From Quadrisphaera setariae (lineage in GTDB: Bacteria > Actinomycetota > Actinomycetes > Actinomycetales > Quadrisphaeraceae), in NCBI RefSeq assembly GCF_008041935.1, contig NZ_VKAC01000001.1:1-64000 (forward strand): a stretch of 64,000 bases of DNA. The letters are read 5' to 3'. This document shows, piece by piece, positions 16,038-24,868 of this stretch (position 1 is the first letter of the stretch; each line of letters starts with the position of its first letter). The notes beneath the pieces were generated by a model, which was given only the letters and a program-made list of their open reading frames with translations, was not told the DNA's origin and ran no database searches. Both the position numbers and the translations under genes were made by a program.

Positions 16038-16526
16038 GTGCCCCAGACCACTGAGACCACCGCCGAGACGAGTGCCCGGACCCGCTGGCTGGACGCCGAC
16101 GAGCAGCGCACCTGGCGCACCTACCTCGAGGCCACCCAGCTGCTGACCCGGCGCCTCAACCAGGAGCTGGACGAGTCCTCCCACGACCTGTCCCTGGCCG
16201 ACTACGAGCTGCTCGTGCGGCTGTCGGAGTCGCCGGAGAGGTCGCTGCGCATGTCGGACCTCGCCGACGACCTCGTCCACTCCCGCAGCCGCCTCACGCA
16301 CGCCATCTCCCGGCTGCAGGACCGCGGGCTCGTCGAGCGGCGCGCCTGCCCGGAGGACCGCCGCGGCGTGCTGGCCGTCATGACGCCCGCGGGCTCCGCC
16401 GCCCTCGAGGCGGCCGCGCCGCTGCACGTCACCGGGGTGCGCGAGCACCTCTTCGACCAGCTCACCGCCGAGGACGTCGAGGCGCTCGGCCGCATCTGCA
16501 CGAAGCTGGCCGAGCACCTGCGCTGA
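16038..16526 (+). CDS. MarR family transcriptional regulator
   Basis: A 162-residue winged-helix regulator. The fold is visible from WRTYLEATQLLTRRLNQEL (dimer helix) through LSLADYELLVRLSESPERSLRMSDLADDL and the recognition helix SRSRLTHAISRLQDRGLVERR, with the wing CPEDRRGVLAVMTP. The GTG at 16038 has GGAGGT 7 bases upstream. Divergent orientation with yceI suggests it controls yceI and itself. The ligand is unknown. Confidence 0.9.
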   Translation: MPQTTETTAETSARTRWLDADEQRTWRTYLEATQLLTRRLNQELDESSHDLSLADYELLVRLSESPERSLRMSDLADDLVHSRSRLTHAISRLQDRGLVERRACPEDRRGVLAVMTPAGSAALEAAAPLHVTGVREHLFDQLTAEDVEALGRICTKLAEHLR

Positions 16527-16549
16527 CCCGGTGGGGGCCGGCCGGTCCC

Positions 16550-17695
16550 TCAGCCGAGGGTCGTGCCGAACGCCAGCCCCAGCAGGTAGGTCACGGCCGC
16601 GGCGCCCAGGCCGATGGCCAGCTGCCGCAGCCCCCGCGGCAGCAGCGGCCCCCCGCTGAGCACCCCGACCACCGCGCCCGTGGACAGCAGCGCCAACGAC
16701 ACGAGCACCAGCGCGGTGGCCAGCGCGGCCACCTCCTCCAGCCCGACCAGGAAGGGCAGCACCGGCACCAGCGCGCCGCTGGCGAAGAACACGAACGAGG
16801 AGCCCGCGGCGGCCCAGGCGCTGCCGACGACGTCGTCGCCGTCATCCTCCGGGGGCACCCCCAGGCCGGGCGACGGGGACAGGGGCCGCGCCGCGGCAGC
16901 CCGCCCGTGCCCCGGCTGGCCGCCCTGCAGCGCGGCGAGCTGCTCGGCGGCGTGCCGCTCGGCCTCGGCCTCGGCCATCCCCCGGGCCCGGTAGACCAGC
17001 GCCAGCTCGTTGGCGTCGACGTCGAGCGCGCCCACCACCGACGGCGAGTGCGGTGCCGGCGCGGAGGCGGCGATGAGCTCGCGCTGGGAGCGCACCGAGA
17101 CGTACTCGCCAGCGGCCATCGACAGCGCGCCCGCGAGCAGCCCCGAGATCCCCGTCAGCAGGATGGCCTGCGTGCCCGTGCCGGCGCCGGCCACGCCCAG
17201 CACGAGCGCGAGGTTGGACACCAGCCCGTCGTTGGCGCCGAAGACCGCGGCCCTGAAGGTGCCCGACACCCGGGCGCGCCCGCGCGCCGCCAGGCCGCGC
17301 ACCACCTCGCCGTGCACCTGCTCGTCGGCGGCCATCGCGGCGGTGGCGTGCGGCTCGCTGCCGTAGCTGGACCGCGCCTCCGCCTGCTGCGCCAGGGCCA
17401 GCACGAACACGGACCCGAAGCGCTGCGCCAGCAGCGCCAGCAGCCGCAGCCCGGTGCTGGGGCGACCGGGGCGCGGGGGTGCGCCCGTGGCCTGCTCGAT
17501 GAGCGCCGCCCAGTGCGCGGCGTGGCGGCCCTCAGCCTCCGCCAGGGCCAGCAGCACCTCGCGCTCCTCGCCGCCGCGCCGCTGCGCGAGGCGCCGGTAG
17601 ACGGTGGCCTCGTACTGCTCGTCGGCGAGCAGCCGTCGCCACCGCCGGATGTCGCGCGAGGAGGTCGAGCGGGGGGTGCCGGGCACGGCGCTCAT
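16550..17695 (-). CDS. MbfA-like ferritin-domain/VIT1-CCC1 iron transporter
   Basis: A 381-residue membrane protein. Residues 1-130 resemble a rubrerythrin/ferritin-like helical bundle with E/H residues in LADEQYEATVYRRLA, LAEAEGRHAAHWAAL and DEQVHGEVV. The remainder is a VIT1/CCC1 transporter with FGANDGLVSNLALVLG, AGALSMAAGEYVSVRSQREL and FFASGALVPVLPFLVG plus further membrane helices. The same architecture is found in MbfA, which exports iron. A Pro/Asp-rich loop (PSPGLGVPPEDDGDD) is inserted before the last helices. Proximity to hemL may link iron and heme balance. Confidence 0.85.
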   Translation of the reverse strand: MSAVPGTPRSTSSRDIRRWRRLLADEQYEATVYRRLAQRRGGEEREVLLALAEAEGRHAAHWAALIEQATGAPPRPGRPSTGLRLLALLAQRFGSVFVLALAQQAEARSSYGSEPHATAAMAADEQVHGEVVRGLAARGRARVSGTFRAAVFGANDGLVSNLALVLGVAGAGTGTQAILLTGISGLLAGALSMAAGEYVSVRSQRELIAASAPAPHSPSVVGALDVDANELALVYRARGMAEAEAERHAAEQLAALQGGQPGHGRAAAARPLSPSPGLGVPPEDDGDDVVGSAWAAAGSSFVFFASGALVPVLPFLVGLEEVAALATALVLVSLALLSTGAVVGVLSGGPLLPRGLRQLAIGLGAAAVTYLLGLAFGTTLG

Positions 17696-17751
17696 GATGG
17701 TCGCCCCGGCGCACGACCGCCCGAGGGCGGCCCAGGGGGACGGGCCGCGGC

Positions 17752-18495
17752 TCAGGGGCCGGGGTCGAGGACGAGGAACCGTCCCGTGGCGGCGTACCAG
17801 CCCGCGTCCAGCAGCAGGCCCGCGCCGAGCAGCGCGAGCGCCGCGGTGACCAGGTGGTGCACGGCCGGGCGCACCCGGTCCCACCAGCGGGCGAACAGCG
17901 CCGCCGCCCGCTCGTGGCCGCCGCGGGCCACGGCCACGAGCAGCAGCACCAGCGGCGCCTGGCTCACCACCGACCACACGAGGTGCGCCGCCACCACCCC
18001 CACCAGCGGCTCACCGCGACCGGCGAGGACCACGAGCCCGACGAAGGACGGGTCGAGCACCGCACCGGCGGTGAAGACGACGGCGGCGCCCGTCAGGCCC
18101 GCCCCTCCCGCCAGGCGCGCCCCCGACCGCCGTCCCGCGTCCGCGGCGGCCTCCTCGCGGACCGCGTCGGCACCCCGCCGCAGCCGACGCGCGGCCCACC
18201 CGAGCGCCAGCGCGCCGGCGAGCGCCTCGAGCGCGGCGGTGACCGGCCCGCCCGGCAGGGCGCCCGCCCAGTCGACGCCGGCCAGGGAGGCGCCGGCGGT
18301 CACCGACAGCACCACGCCCAGCCCGGCGGTGAGCACGAGCACCAGGGCGCCGAAGGCCAGCACCGCGCGGGGGCGCGCGCCGGCGGCGAGCGCCGCGACG
18401 GCCAGCAGCGCCCCGGTGGGGTCCAGACCGGCCACGCCCAGGCCGGCGGCCGCGAGCAGCAGGCCCGCCGCTCCCTCCAGCGCGCCGTCGGTCAC
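17752..18495 (-). CDS. Predicted polytopic membrane protein (GAP/LysE-like)
   Basis: A 247-residue hydrophobic protein with about six membrane helices. An N-terminal [14 protein letters not shown] motif recalls the small-exporter GAP/LysE fold. A basic loop ([23 protein letters not shown]) separates two halves, as in that superfamily. The substrate is unknown. The GTG start is placed by a TAGCGT-N6 leaderless promoter. It lies between the iron exporter and divergent hemL. The assignment to the superfamily is tentative. Confidence 0.65.
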   Translation of the reverse strand: MTDGALEGAAGLLLAAAGLGVAGLDPTGALLAVAALAAGARPRAVLAFGALVLVLTAGLGVVLSVTAGASLAGVDWAGALPGGPVTAALEALAGALALGWAARRLRRGADAVREEAAADAGRRSGARLAGGAGLTGAAVVFTAGAVLDPSFVGLVVLAGRGEPLVGVVAAHLVWSVVSQAPLVLLLVAVARGGHERAAALFARWWDRVRPAVHHLVTAALALLGAGLLLDAGWYAATGRFLVLDPGP

Positions 18496-18501
18496 ACCCG
18501 C

Positions 18502-18507
18502 ACGCTA
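18502..18507 (-). promoter_or_regulatory. -10 hexamer TAGCGT, leaderless promoter
   Basis: On the minus strand TAGCGT is followed by 6 bases and the GTG start at 18495. Confidence 0.45.
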
Positions 18508-18549
18508 GGCCCGCTCGTCGTCGCGGGGGTGCGCGGGGAGGATGGTCTG

Positions 18550-19929
18550 GTGACCTCCACCAGCCCGACCAGCCCCGCCCCGGGCTCCACGCCCGCTCCC
18601 GCCTCCCAGGCGCTGTTCGAGCGCGCGAGCGCCGTGCTGCCGGGAGGCGTCAACTCCCCGGTGCGGGCGTTCCGCGCGGTGGGCGGCACCCCGCGCTTCA
18701 CCGCGTCGGCCGAGGGCCCGTGGCTCACCGACGCCGACGGCGTGCGCCGCGTGGACCTCATCGGCTCGTGGGGCCCCATGATCCTGGGCCACGGCCACCC
18801 CGGCGTCCGCGAGGCGGTGGTGGCCGCAGCGGCCAAGGGCTTCAGCTTCGGCACGCCCAGCGAGGGCGAGGTGCTGCTCGCCGAGGAGCTCGTAGCGCGC
18901 GTGGAGCCGCTGGAGAAGGTGCGCCTGGTCAGCTCCGGCACCGAGGCCACGATGAGCGCGATCCGCCTGGCCCGCGGCTTCACCGGCCGGCCCGTCGTGG
19001 TGAAGTTCGCCGGCTGCTACCACGGCCACGTCGACGCGCTGCTGGCCTCGGCCGGCTCCGGCCTGGCCACCTTCGCCCTGCCCGACACCCCCGGCGTCAC
19101 CCCGGAGAGCGCCGCGGAGACGCTCGTGCTGCCCTTCAACGACGTCCCCGCGCTGGAGCAGGCCTTCGCCGCCCACGGAGACCGGATCGCGTGCGTCATC
19201 ACCGAGGCCGCCGCGGGCAACATGGGCGTGGTGCCCCCCGCGCCGGGGTGGACCGCGGCGCTGCTGCGGGAGACCCGCCGCGCCGGCGCCCTGCTCATCA
19301 GCGACGAGGTGATGACCGGGTTCCGCCTCTCCCGCGCCGGCTGGTTCGGGCTGGAGGGCCGCCAGACCGCGGACCTCGGTGACGGCGCGGGGGAGCAGGC
19401 CCTGGCGCCGGACCTGTTCACCTTCGGCAAGGTCATGGGGGGCGGCTTCCCGGTGGCGGCCTTCGGCGGCCGCGCCGACGTCATGGCCCACCTGGCCCCG
19501 GCCGGTCCCGTCTACCAGGCGGGCACGCTCTCGGGGAACCCCGTGGCCTCCGCCGCGGGCCTCGCCACGCTCCAGCGCTGCACCGAGGAGGTCTACGCCC
19601 GCGTCGACGCCGTCGCCGCCACCCTCCGCGAGGCGGCCTCCGCGGCGCTCGCGGCCGAGGGCGTCCCCCACACCCTGGGGGTCGCGGGCAGCATGTTCAG
19701 CGTCTTCTTCACCGACACCCGAGTGGTCGACTACGACACCGCCCGCACCCAGGACGCCGGCGCCTTCGCCGCGTTCTTCCACGCCATGCTCGACGCCGGG
19801 GTGCACCTGCCGCCGTCCTGCTACGAGTCGTGGTTCTGCTCGGCGGCGCACGACGACGAGGCGGTCGGCGTCGTCCTCGACGCCCTCCCGGGGGCCGCCC
19901 GGGCTGCGGCCGCGGCGCAGCGGGGGTAG
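18550..19929 (+). CDS. hemL: Glutamate-1-semialdehyde 2,1-aminomutase
   Basis: A 459-residue PLP enzyme that converts the HemA product to 5-aminolevulinate, so it bridges hemA and hemB in the C5 pathway. Features include [49 protein letters not shown], the aspartate in [12 protein letters not shown], and the PLP lysine in [18 protein letters not shown]. The GTG start at 18550 lies 7 bases after GGGGAGG. It is unlinked to the rex-hem operon, 6.6 kb upstream, and lies divergent from the exporter-like gene. Confidence 0.96.
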   Translation: MTSTSPTSPAPGSTPAPASQALFERASAVLPGGVNSPVRAFRAVGGTPRFTASAEGPWLTDADGVRRVDLIGSWGPMILGHGHPGVREAVVAAAAKGFSFGTPSEGEVLLAEELVARVEPLEKVRLVSSGTEATMSAIRLARGFTGRPVVVKFAGCYHGHVDALLASAGSGLATFALPDTPGVTPESAAETLVLPFNDVPALEQAFAAHGDRIACVITEAAAGNMGVVPPAPGWTAALLRETRRAGALLISDEVMTGFRLSRAGWFGLEGRQTADLGDGAGEQALAPDLFTFGKVMGGGFPVAAFGGRADVMAHLAPAGPVYQAGTLSGNPVASAAGLATLQRCTEEVYARVDAVAATLREAASAALAAEGVPHTLGVAGSMFSVFFTDTRVVDYDTARTQDAGAFAAFFHAMLDAGVHLPPSCYESWFCSAAHDDEAVGVVLDALPGAARAAAAAQRG

Positions 19930-19949
19930 GCAGGACCCCACCCGGACGG

Positions 19950-19976
19950 CTCAAGCAGCGGGCCGCGTCGGCCGAT
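19950..19976 (+). promoter_or_regulatory. Possible FliA-type (sigma-28) promoter
   Basis: CTCA (19950-19953) and GCCGAT (19971-19976) are separated by 17 bases. This resembles FliA promoters, where GCCGAT(AA) is the -10 and CTCA/CTCAA the -35 in motile actinobacteria. It points to the transglutaminase gene at 20084 with a leader of about 100 bases. No flagellar gene is in the window. Confidence 0.35.
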
Positions 19977-20083
19977 CGAGGGAGAGCGCCGGTGCGGCGC
20001 AACACCGTGGAAACGGAAGACGTGCAGGATCCGTGCATGACGGCGATCACCGCTGTTGGCGGCTCTGCTGAAGGGGTCCCCTC

Positions 20084-21001
20084 GTGATGCTCGACGCGCT
20101 CAGCGCTCCCCTGCTCACCGCGCAGACCGCCGAGCTCGACGCCGCGGCCCGCGTGGTCTACCGGCTCGAGCAGACGTTCCGGTACACCTACGACGCGCCC
20201 GTCACGGACCTGCGGCAGCGCCTCGTGGTGCTGCCCCCGGCGGTGCACGGCGACGTCCACCGCCGCCTGGCAACCCTGAGCGTCACCGGCCTGGAGGACG
20301 GCGGCGTCCGGCGCAGCGACCGCCGCGACGCCTTCGGCAACACCGTCACCCGCGTCCGGGCCGACCGCGTGGCCGAGGGCGTCGAGTTCCGGCTGGCCGC
20401 CGTGCTGGAGCGCGTGGCGCCCTCCGCCCCCCACGCGGCGCACGCGACCGCCCCGCGCACGGCCCTGCGGGACCCGCGCCTGCTGGCGCCGACGCACCTC
20501 ACCCGACCCGACGAGGCCGTCGTCGAGCTGGCCGAGTCGCTGCGCCGCCCCGAGAACCCCCTGGAGACCGCCGAGCGCGTCTGCTCCGCCGTGCACGCCC
20601 GGTTCCGCTACGAGTTCGGGACGACGACGACGCGCACCACCGCCGCACAGGCCCTCGCCGGAGGCGTCGGCGTCTGCCAGGACTACGCGCACGTGATGAT
20701 CGCGGTGATGCGCCACCTGGGCATCCCCACCCGCTACGTGTCGGGGCACCTCATCGGGCAGGGCGGGACCCACGCGTGGGTCGACGTCGTCGTCCCCGGG
20801 CTCGTGGAGGGGCGTCCCGGCGCCGTGGCGGTGGCCTTCGACCCGTGCAACGACAAGCGGGCCGGTGGAGGCCACCTCACCGTCGCCGTCGGCCGCGACT
20901 ACGCCGACGTGGCCCCCACCTCGGGCAGCTACAGCGGCGAGGGCGTGCGCGGCACCCTGAGCTCCACGCGCGACCTGGGCGTCGTCAGCATCCAGCCCTG
21001 A
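20084..21001 (+). CDS. Transglutaminase-like cysteine peptidase family protein
   Basis: A 305-residue protein with an N-terminal bacterial transglutaminase-associated beta domain (YRLEQTFRYTYDAPVTDLRQRLVVLPP) and a transglutaminase/peptidase core. The triad is visible as C198 in GGVGVCQDYAHVM, H230 in GGTHAWVDV and an aspartate in VAFDPCNDK. There is no signal peptide, so it acts in the cytosol on an unknown peptide or amide. The GTG at 20084 is immediately followed by an ATG at 20087, either of which could start translation. Confidence 0.88.
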   Translation: MMLDALSAPLLTAQTAELDAAARVVYRLEQTFRYTYDAPVTDLRQRLVVLPPAVHGDVHRRLATLSVTGLEDGGVRRSDRRDAFGNTVTRVRADRVAEGVEFRLAAVLERVAPSAPHAAHATAPRTALRDPRLLAPTHLTRPDEAVVELAESLRRPENPLETAERVCSAVHARFRYEFGTTTTRTTAAQALAGGVGVCQDYAHVMIAVMRHLGIPTRYVSGHLIGQGGTHAWVDVVVPGLVEGRPGAVAVAFDPCNDKRAGGGHLTVAVGRDYADVAPTSGSYSGEGVRGTLSSTRDLGVVSIQP

Positions 21002-21131
21002 GGCGCTGGGCGGGGGTGACCCGTCCAGCCGGGGGCGCCGGGGGTCGGGTCGCCGCGCGGCGCGTGTGATGTCGCGCGCAGGCGTCCGGCGCGCGGCCCC
21101 GGCACCCAGGTGCGGGTGGGATGCTGTCGGC

Positions 21132-21779
21132 ATGGCCCTGACCGCCGTCCACCTGCTGCGCCACGGGGAGGTCCACAACCCCGGGCGCGTGCTCTACGGC
21201 CGGCTCCCGGGCTACCGCCTCTCCGAGCGGGGCCAGGCCATGGCCGCGCTCGTGGCGAAGACCCTCGCCGAGGAGGGCGCCGACGTGGTCGAGGTGGTCG
21301 CGTCCCCGCTGCAGCGGGCCCAGGAGACCGCCGCACCCGTCGCCGAGGCCTTCGGCGTGCCCGTGGGCGCCGACGAGCGGCTCATCGAGGCCGCCAACCA
21401 CTTCGAGGGCCTCACCTTCGGAGTCGGGGACGGCGCCCTCACCCGCCCTCGCCACTGGTGGGTGCTGCGCAACCCCCTGCGCCCCTCCTGGGGCGAGCCG
21501 TACGCCGAGCAGGCCGAGCGGGTGCTCGCCGTGGCCCGCGAGGCCGCCGCGCGCAACGCCGGTCACGAGACCGTGCTCGTCGCCCACCAGCTGCCCATCT
21601 ACTCCGCCCGCCGCCGCGCCGAGGGCCGCCGCCTCTGGCACGACCCGCGCAAGCGCGAGTGCACCCTGGCCAGCCTGACCACCTTGCGCTTCGACGGCAC
21701 GGCGCTGGTGGGGGTGGACTACCGCGAGCCCGCCGCCTCGCTGCTGCCCGGCGCCGTCGACACGGCGGGTGCCGCGTGA
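21132..21779 (+). CDS. Histidine phosphatase family protein
   Basis: A 215-residue phosphoglycerate-mutase-like phosphatase. The catalytic motif LLRHGEVHNPGR near residue 9 carries the phospho-accepting histidine. SPLQRAQETAAPVA carries the second arginine, and VLVAHQLPIYSAR the second histidine (normally VxHG, here AHQL). The physiological substrate is unknown. It overlaps the TlpA gene by 4 bases (GTGA), so it heads the cytochrome c maturation operon, an order I recall from other actinobacteria. The ATG lies 6 bases after GATGCT. Confidence 0.88.
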   Translation: MALTAVHLLRHGEVHNPGRVLYGRLPGYRLSERGQAMAALVAKTLAEEGADVVEVVASPLQRAQETAAPVAEAFGVPVGADERLIEAANHFEGLTFGVGDGALTRPRHWWVLRNPLRPSWGEPYAEQAERVLAVAREAAARNAGHETVLVAHQLPIYSARRRAEGRRLWHDPRKRECTLASLTTLRFDGTALVGVDYREPAASLLPGAVDTAGAA

Positions 21780-22420
21780 GCGGCCTCCCCGGCCGGCAGG
21801 GGCCCTCGCGCCGCGCGCTGCTGGCGGGCGCCCTCGCCCTGCCGGCCGCCGCGGCCCTCGCCGCCTGCCAGGGGCTCGGGCAGACCAGCGGTGACACCGG
21901 CAACCAGCAGGGCTACGTCTCCGGCAACGGCGACCTGACCATCCTGCCGGTGGCGGACCGCGGCCAGCCGGTGGTCCTGTCGGGGACGACGACGACGGGC
22001 GACACCGCTGACGTCGCCGCGTGGCGCGGGCAGGTCGTGGTGATCAACGTCTGGTACGCCGCCTGCGCCCCGTGCCGGGCGGAGGCACCCCACCTGGCGA
22101 AGGTCGCGGGCGACAACCCCGACGTGCGCTTCCTCGGTCTCAACACGCGCGACGGGCAGGCGCAGGCCCAGAACTTCGAGCGCGAGTTCGCCATCCCGTA
22201 CCCGAGCATCCTCGACAAGGGCTCGGGGCAGGGGCTGCTCGCGCTGCGCGGGACCATCCCGCCGACCGCCGTGCCCTCCACGGTCGTCCTCGACACCGAG
22301 GGGCGGCCCGCGGCGTGCGTCGTGGGCAAGGTCGAGGAGAGCGTGCTGCGCGGAGTCATCGACGACGTGCGCAGCGGGCGGGCCGACAGCGGCGACGCGG
22401 GCGCTGGGACCAGCGCGTGA
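21776..22420 (+). CDS. TlpA/ResA-like thiol:disulfide oxidoreductase lipoprotein
   Basis: A 214-residue exported protein. RRALLAGALALPAAAALAAC is a lipoprotein signal with C31 as the lipidated residue. The thioredoxin domain has WYAACAPC (C97, C100) and a cis-proline near PTAVPSTVVLD. It would reduce apocytochrome c heme-binding cysteines on the outer face of the membrane, receiving electrons from CcdA encoded next. It overlaps both neighbours by 4 bases. Confidence 0.93.
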   Translation: MSGLPGRQGPSRRALLAGALALPAAAALAACQGLGQTSGDTGNQQGYVSGNGDLTILPVADRGQPVVLSGTTTTGDTADVAAWRGQVVVINVWYAACAPCRAEAPHLAKVAGDNPDVRFLGLNTRDGQAQAQNFEREFAIPYPSILDKGSGQGLLALRGTIPPTAVPSTVVLDTEGRPAACVVGKVEESVLRGVIDDVRSGRADSGDAGAGTSA

Positions 22421-23169
22421 GCGCCGCAGAGCTCTTCCAGGGCGTCGCCGGGAGCGGCCCGCTGCTGCTCGCTGCGCTCGTCGCCGCGGTGGCCGGCCTG
22501 GTGAGCTTCGCCTCGCCGTGCGTCCTGCCGCTGGTGCCCGGCTACCTCGGCTACGTGACGGGGCTGACCGGTGTCGACCTCGAGCGCCAGCGCCGCGGAC
22601 GGCTGCTGCTCGGTGCGGTGCTGTTCGTGCTGGGGTTCTCGGCGGTCTTCGTGGCTGCCGGCGCGGCCTTCGGGGCCCTCGGTGCCTTCCTCGTCGGGCA
22701 CCAGCTCGAGCTGACCCGGTGGATGGGCGTCGTCGTCGTGCTCATGGGGCTGGCGTTCCTCGGCGTGGTGCCGGGGCTGCGCGGGGAGGCCAAGGTGCGC
22801 TGGCGACCGGCGGCCGGGCTCGTCGGTGCACCGCTGCTCGGCGCGACGTTCGGGTTGGGCTGGACGCCGTGCATCGGCCCGACGCTCGGCGTGGTGCTCA
22901 CGCTCGCGACCAACTCCGGCACCGCCTCGCGGGGTGTGCTCCTGACGATCGCCTACTGCCTGGGGCTCGGTCTGCCGTTCGTGCTCGTCGCCCTCGGCCT
23001 CGGACGCTCGGCCCGTGCGCTCGACTGGCTGCGCCAGCGGCGGCTCGTCATCGCGCGGACCGGTGGCGTGGCCCTCGTCGTGGTCGGGGTGCTGCTCGTC
23101 AGCGGCCTGTGGGGCCAGTGGGTCGGCGCGCTGCAGGGCAGCCTCGCCAGCTGGGAGACCCCGGTCTGA
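22417..23169 (+). CDS. ccdA: Cytochrome c biogenesis protein CcdA
   Basis: A 250-residue membrane protein with six predicted helices in the DsbD/CcdA fold. The two redox cysteines are in FASPCVLPLVPGYLGYVTG and LGWTPCIGPTLGVVL. It moves reducing equivalents from cytosolic thioredoxin to the extracytoplasmic TlpA protein. GTGA overlap with the TlpA stop fixes the start at 22417. Sixteen bases separate it from resB. Confidence 0.95.
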   Translation: MSAAELFQGVAGSGPLLLAALVAAVAGLVSFASPCVLPLVPGYLGYVTGLTGVDLERQRRGRLLLGAVLFVLGFSAVFVAAGAAFGALGAFLVGHQLELTRWMGVVVVLMGLAFLGVVPGLRGEAKVRWRPAAGLVGAPLLGATFGLGWTPCIGPTLGVVLTLATNSGTASRGVLLTIAYCLGLGLPFVLVALGLGRSARALDWLRQRRLVIARTGGVALVVVGVLLVSGLWGQWVGALQGSLASWETPV

Positions 23170-23185
23170 TGGTGGGAGCACACGC

Positions 23186-24868
23186 ATGACGACCGTCGAG
23201 GAGCGGCGCACCGACGCCGAGCCGCCGGCCCCCGAGGGCCGGCCCGTCGGGCTCGGCCTGGTCGGGTGGGTCCGCTGGACGTGGCGCCAGCTGACGAGCA
23301 TGCGCACGGCGCTGCTGCTGCTGATGCTGCTCGCCGTCCTCGCGGTGCCCGGCTCCCTGTTCCCGCAGCGCAACATCGACCAGGTCGCGGTCGCCCAGTA
23401 CTACCAGGACCACCCCGACCTCGCGCCGTGGCTCAACCGCGTCAGCCTCTTCGACGTCTACTCCTCGCCGTGGTTCTCCGCCGTCTACCTGCTGCTGTTC
23501 ATCAGCCTGGTCGGCTGCGTGCTGCCGCGCACCAAGGTGCACCTGGCCAACCTGCGCCAGGCGCCGCCGCGCACCCCGGCCCGCCTGTCACGGCTTCCCG
23601 AGCACCGCGCCGTCCCGGTGGACGCCGCTCCGGGCGACGTGCTGCGCGTGGCCCAGGAGGTGCTGCGCGCGCGTCGCTACCGCACGGCGGACTTCTCCGA
23701 CGACCGCCGCGGCCCGTCGCTGGCCGGGCAGCGCGGAGAGCTGCGGGAGACCGGCAACCTGCTCTTCCACCTGGCCCTCGTCGGAGTGCTCATCGCCATC
23801 GCCGTCGGCGGGCTGTGGGGCTACCGCGCGCAGGTGATCGTCGAGCAGGGCGACGCCTACGCCAACTCGCAGGCCGCCTACGACAGCTGGGACCCGGGCG
23901 CCCTGGTCGACGGGAACTCCCTGCCGCCGTTCGCCTTCACCCTCGACGCGTTGCACGTGGCCTTCGACAGGGACTCCACCGGCAACCAGTTCGGCGCGCC
24001 GCGCAGCTTCTCCGCCGACGTCACCGTGACCGACGCCCCGGGAGACCCGGCGCGCAAGGAGCAGATCAAGGTCAACGAGCCGCTGCGGGCGGGCGGTGCG
24101 TCGGTCTACCTGGCGGGCAACGGCTACGCCCCGGTGATCACGGTGCGCGACGCCGCGGGGAACGTCGTCTTCGACCAGGGCACCCCCTTCCTCGTTCAGG
24201 ACGCCAACTACACGTCCACCGGCGTGGTGAAGATCCCCGCCGCAGGGACCTACGGCGACCTGGGGCTGCAGGGCCTCTTCCTGCCGACGGCCTCGCCGAA
24301 CTCGGACGGGGTGCCGGTCTCGACCTTCCCCGACCTCGAGAACCCCGAGCTGCTGCTCTTCGCCTACACGGGGGACCTCGGCATCAACGACGGCGTGCCG
24401 CAGAACGTGTACGAGCTCGACACCTCGCGCATGCAGCGCGTCACCAGCCCCGACGGGCAGCCGCTGCGCTTCGCCATGAAGCCCGGGGAGACCTACCAGC
24501 TGCCGAACGGCCTCGGGTCGGTGACGTTCGACCGCGTCGAGCGCTACGCCGGCTTCACCGTCCGGCACGACCCGGCCCGCGCCGCCGCGCTCGTCTTCTC
24601 CCTGCTGGCCATCGTCGGCCTCACCGCGTCGCTCTTCGTGCCGCGTCGCCGGTTGTGGGTCCGCGCGGCGTCGGCCAGCGGTGGGACGCTGCTCGAGGTC
24701 GGCGCGCTGGCCCGCAGCGAGGACCACGGCCTGGCCACCGAGGCCGACGCCGTGCTCGCCGCCGTGCTCGCGCGGCTGCCCGCCGCGCCGTCGGGAGGCG
24801 CCTCTCCGGACGACACCGCCACAGACACCGACAAGACCCAGCCACCCCCGCGACAGGAGGAGCCGTGA
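23186..24868 (+). CDS. resB: Cytochrome c biogenesis protein ResB
   Basis: A 560-residue ResB/Ccs1. It opens with a soluble leader and the helix WTWRQLTSMRTALLLLMLLAVLAVPGSLFPQR, then YSSPWFSAVYLLLFISLVGCVLPRTKVH. A large extracytoplasmic domain precedes the final helix (AALVFSLLAIVGLTASLFVPRRR). It works with CcsB to deliver and ligate heme to apocytochrome c. GGGAG lies upstream of the ATG at 23186, and the stop overlaps ccsB by 4 bases. Confidence 0.95.
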   Translation: MTTVEERRTDAEPPAPEGRPVGLGLVGWVRWTWRQLTSMRTALLLLMLLAVLAVPGSLFPQRNIDQVAVAQYYQDHPDLAPWLNRVSLFDVYSSPWFSAVYLLLFISLVGCVLPRTKVHLANLRQAPPRTPARLSRLPEHRAVPVDAAPGDVLRVAQEVLRARRYRTADFSDDRRGPSLAGQRGELRETGNLLFHLALVGVLIAIAVGGLWGYRAQVIVEQGDAYANSQAAYDSWDPGALVDGNSLPPFAFTLDALHVAFDRDSTGNQFGAPRSFSADVTVTDAPGDPARKEQIKVNEPLRAGGASVYLAGNGYAPVITVRDAAGNVVFDQGTPFLVQDANYTSTGVVKIPAAGTYGDLGLQGLFLPTASPNSDGVPVSTFPDLENPELLLFAYTGDLGINDGVPQNVYELDTSRMQRVTSPDGQPLRFAMKPGETYQLPNGLGSVTFDRVERYAGFTVRHDPARAAALVFSLLAIVGLTASLFVPRRRLWVRAASASGGTLLEVGALARSEDHGLATEADAVLAAVLARLPAAPSGGASPDDTATDTDKTQPPPRQEEP

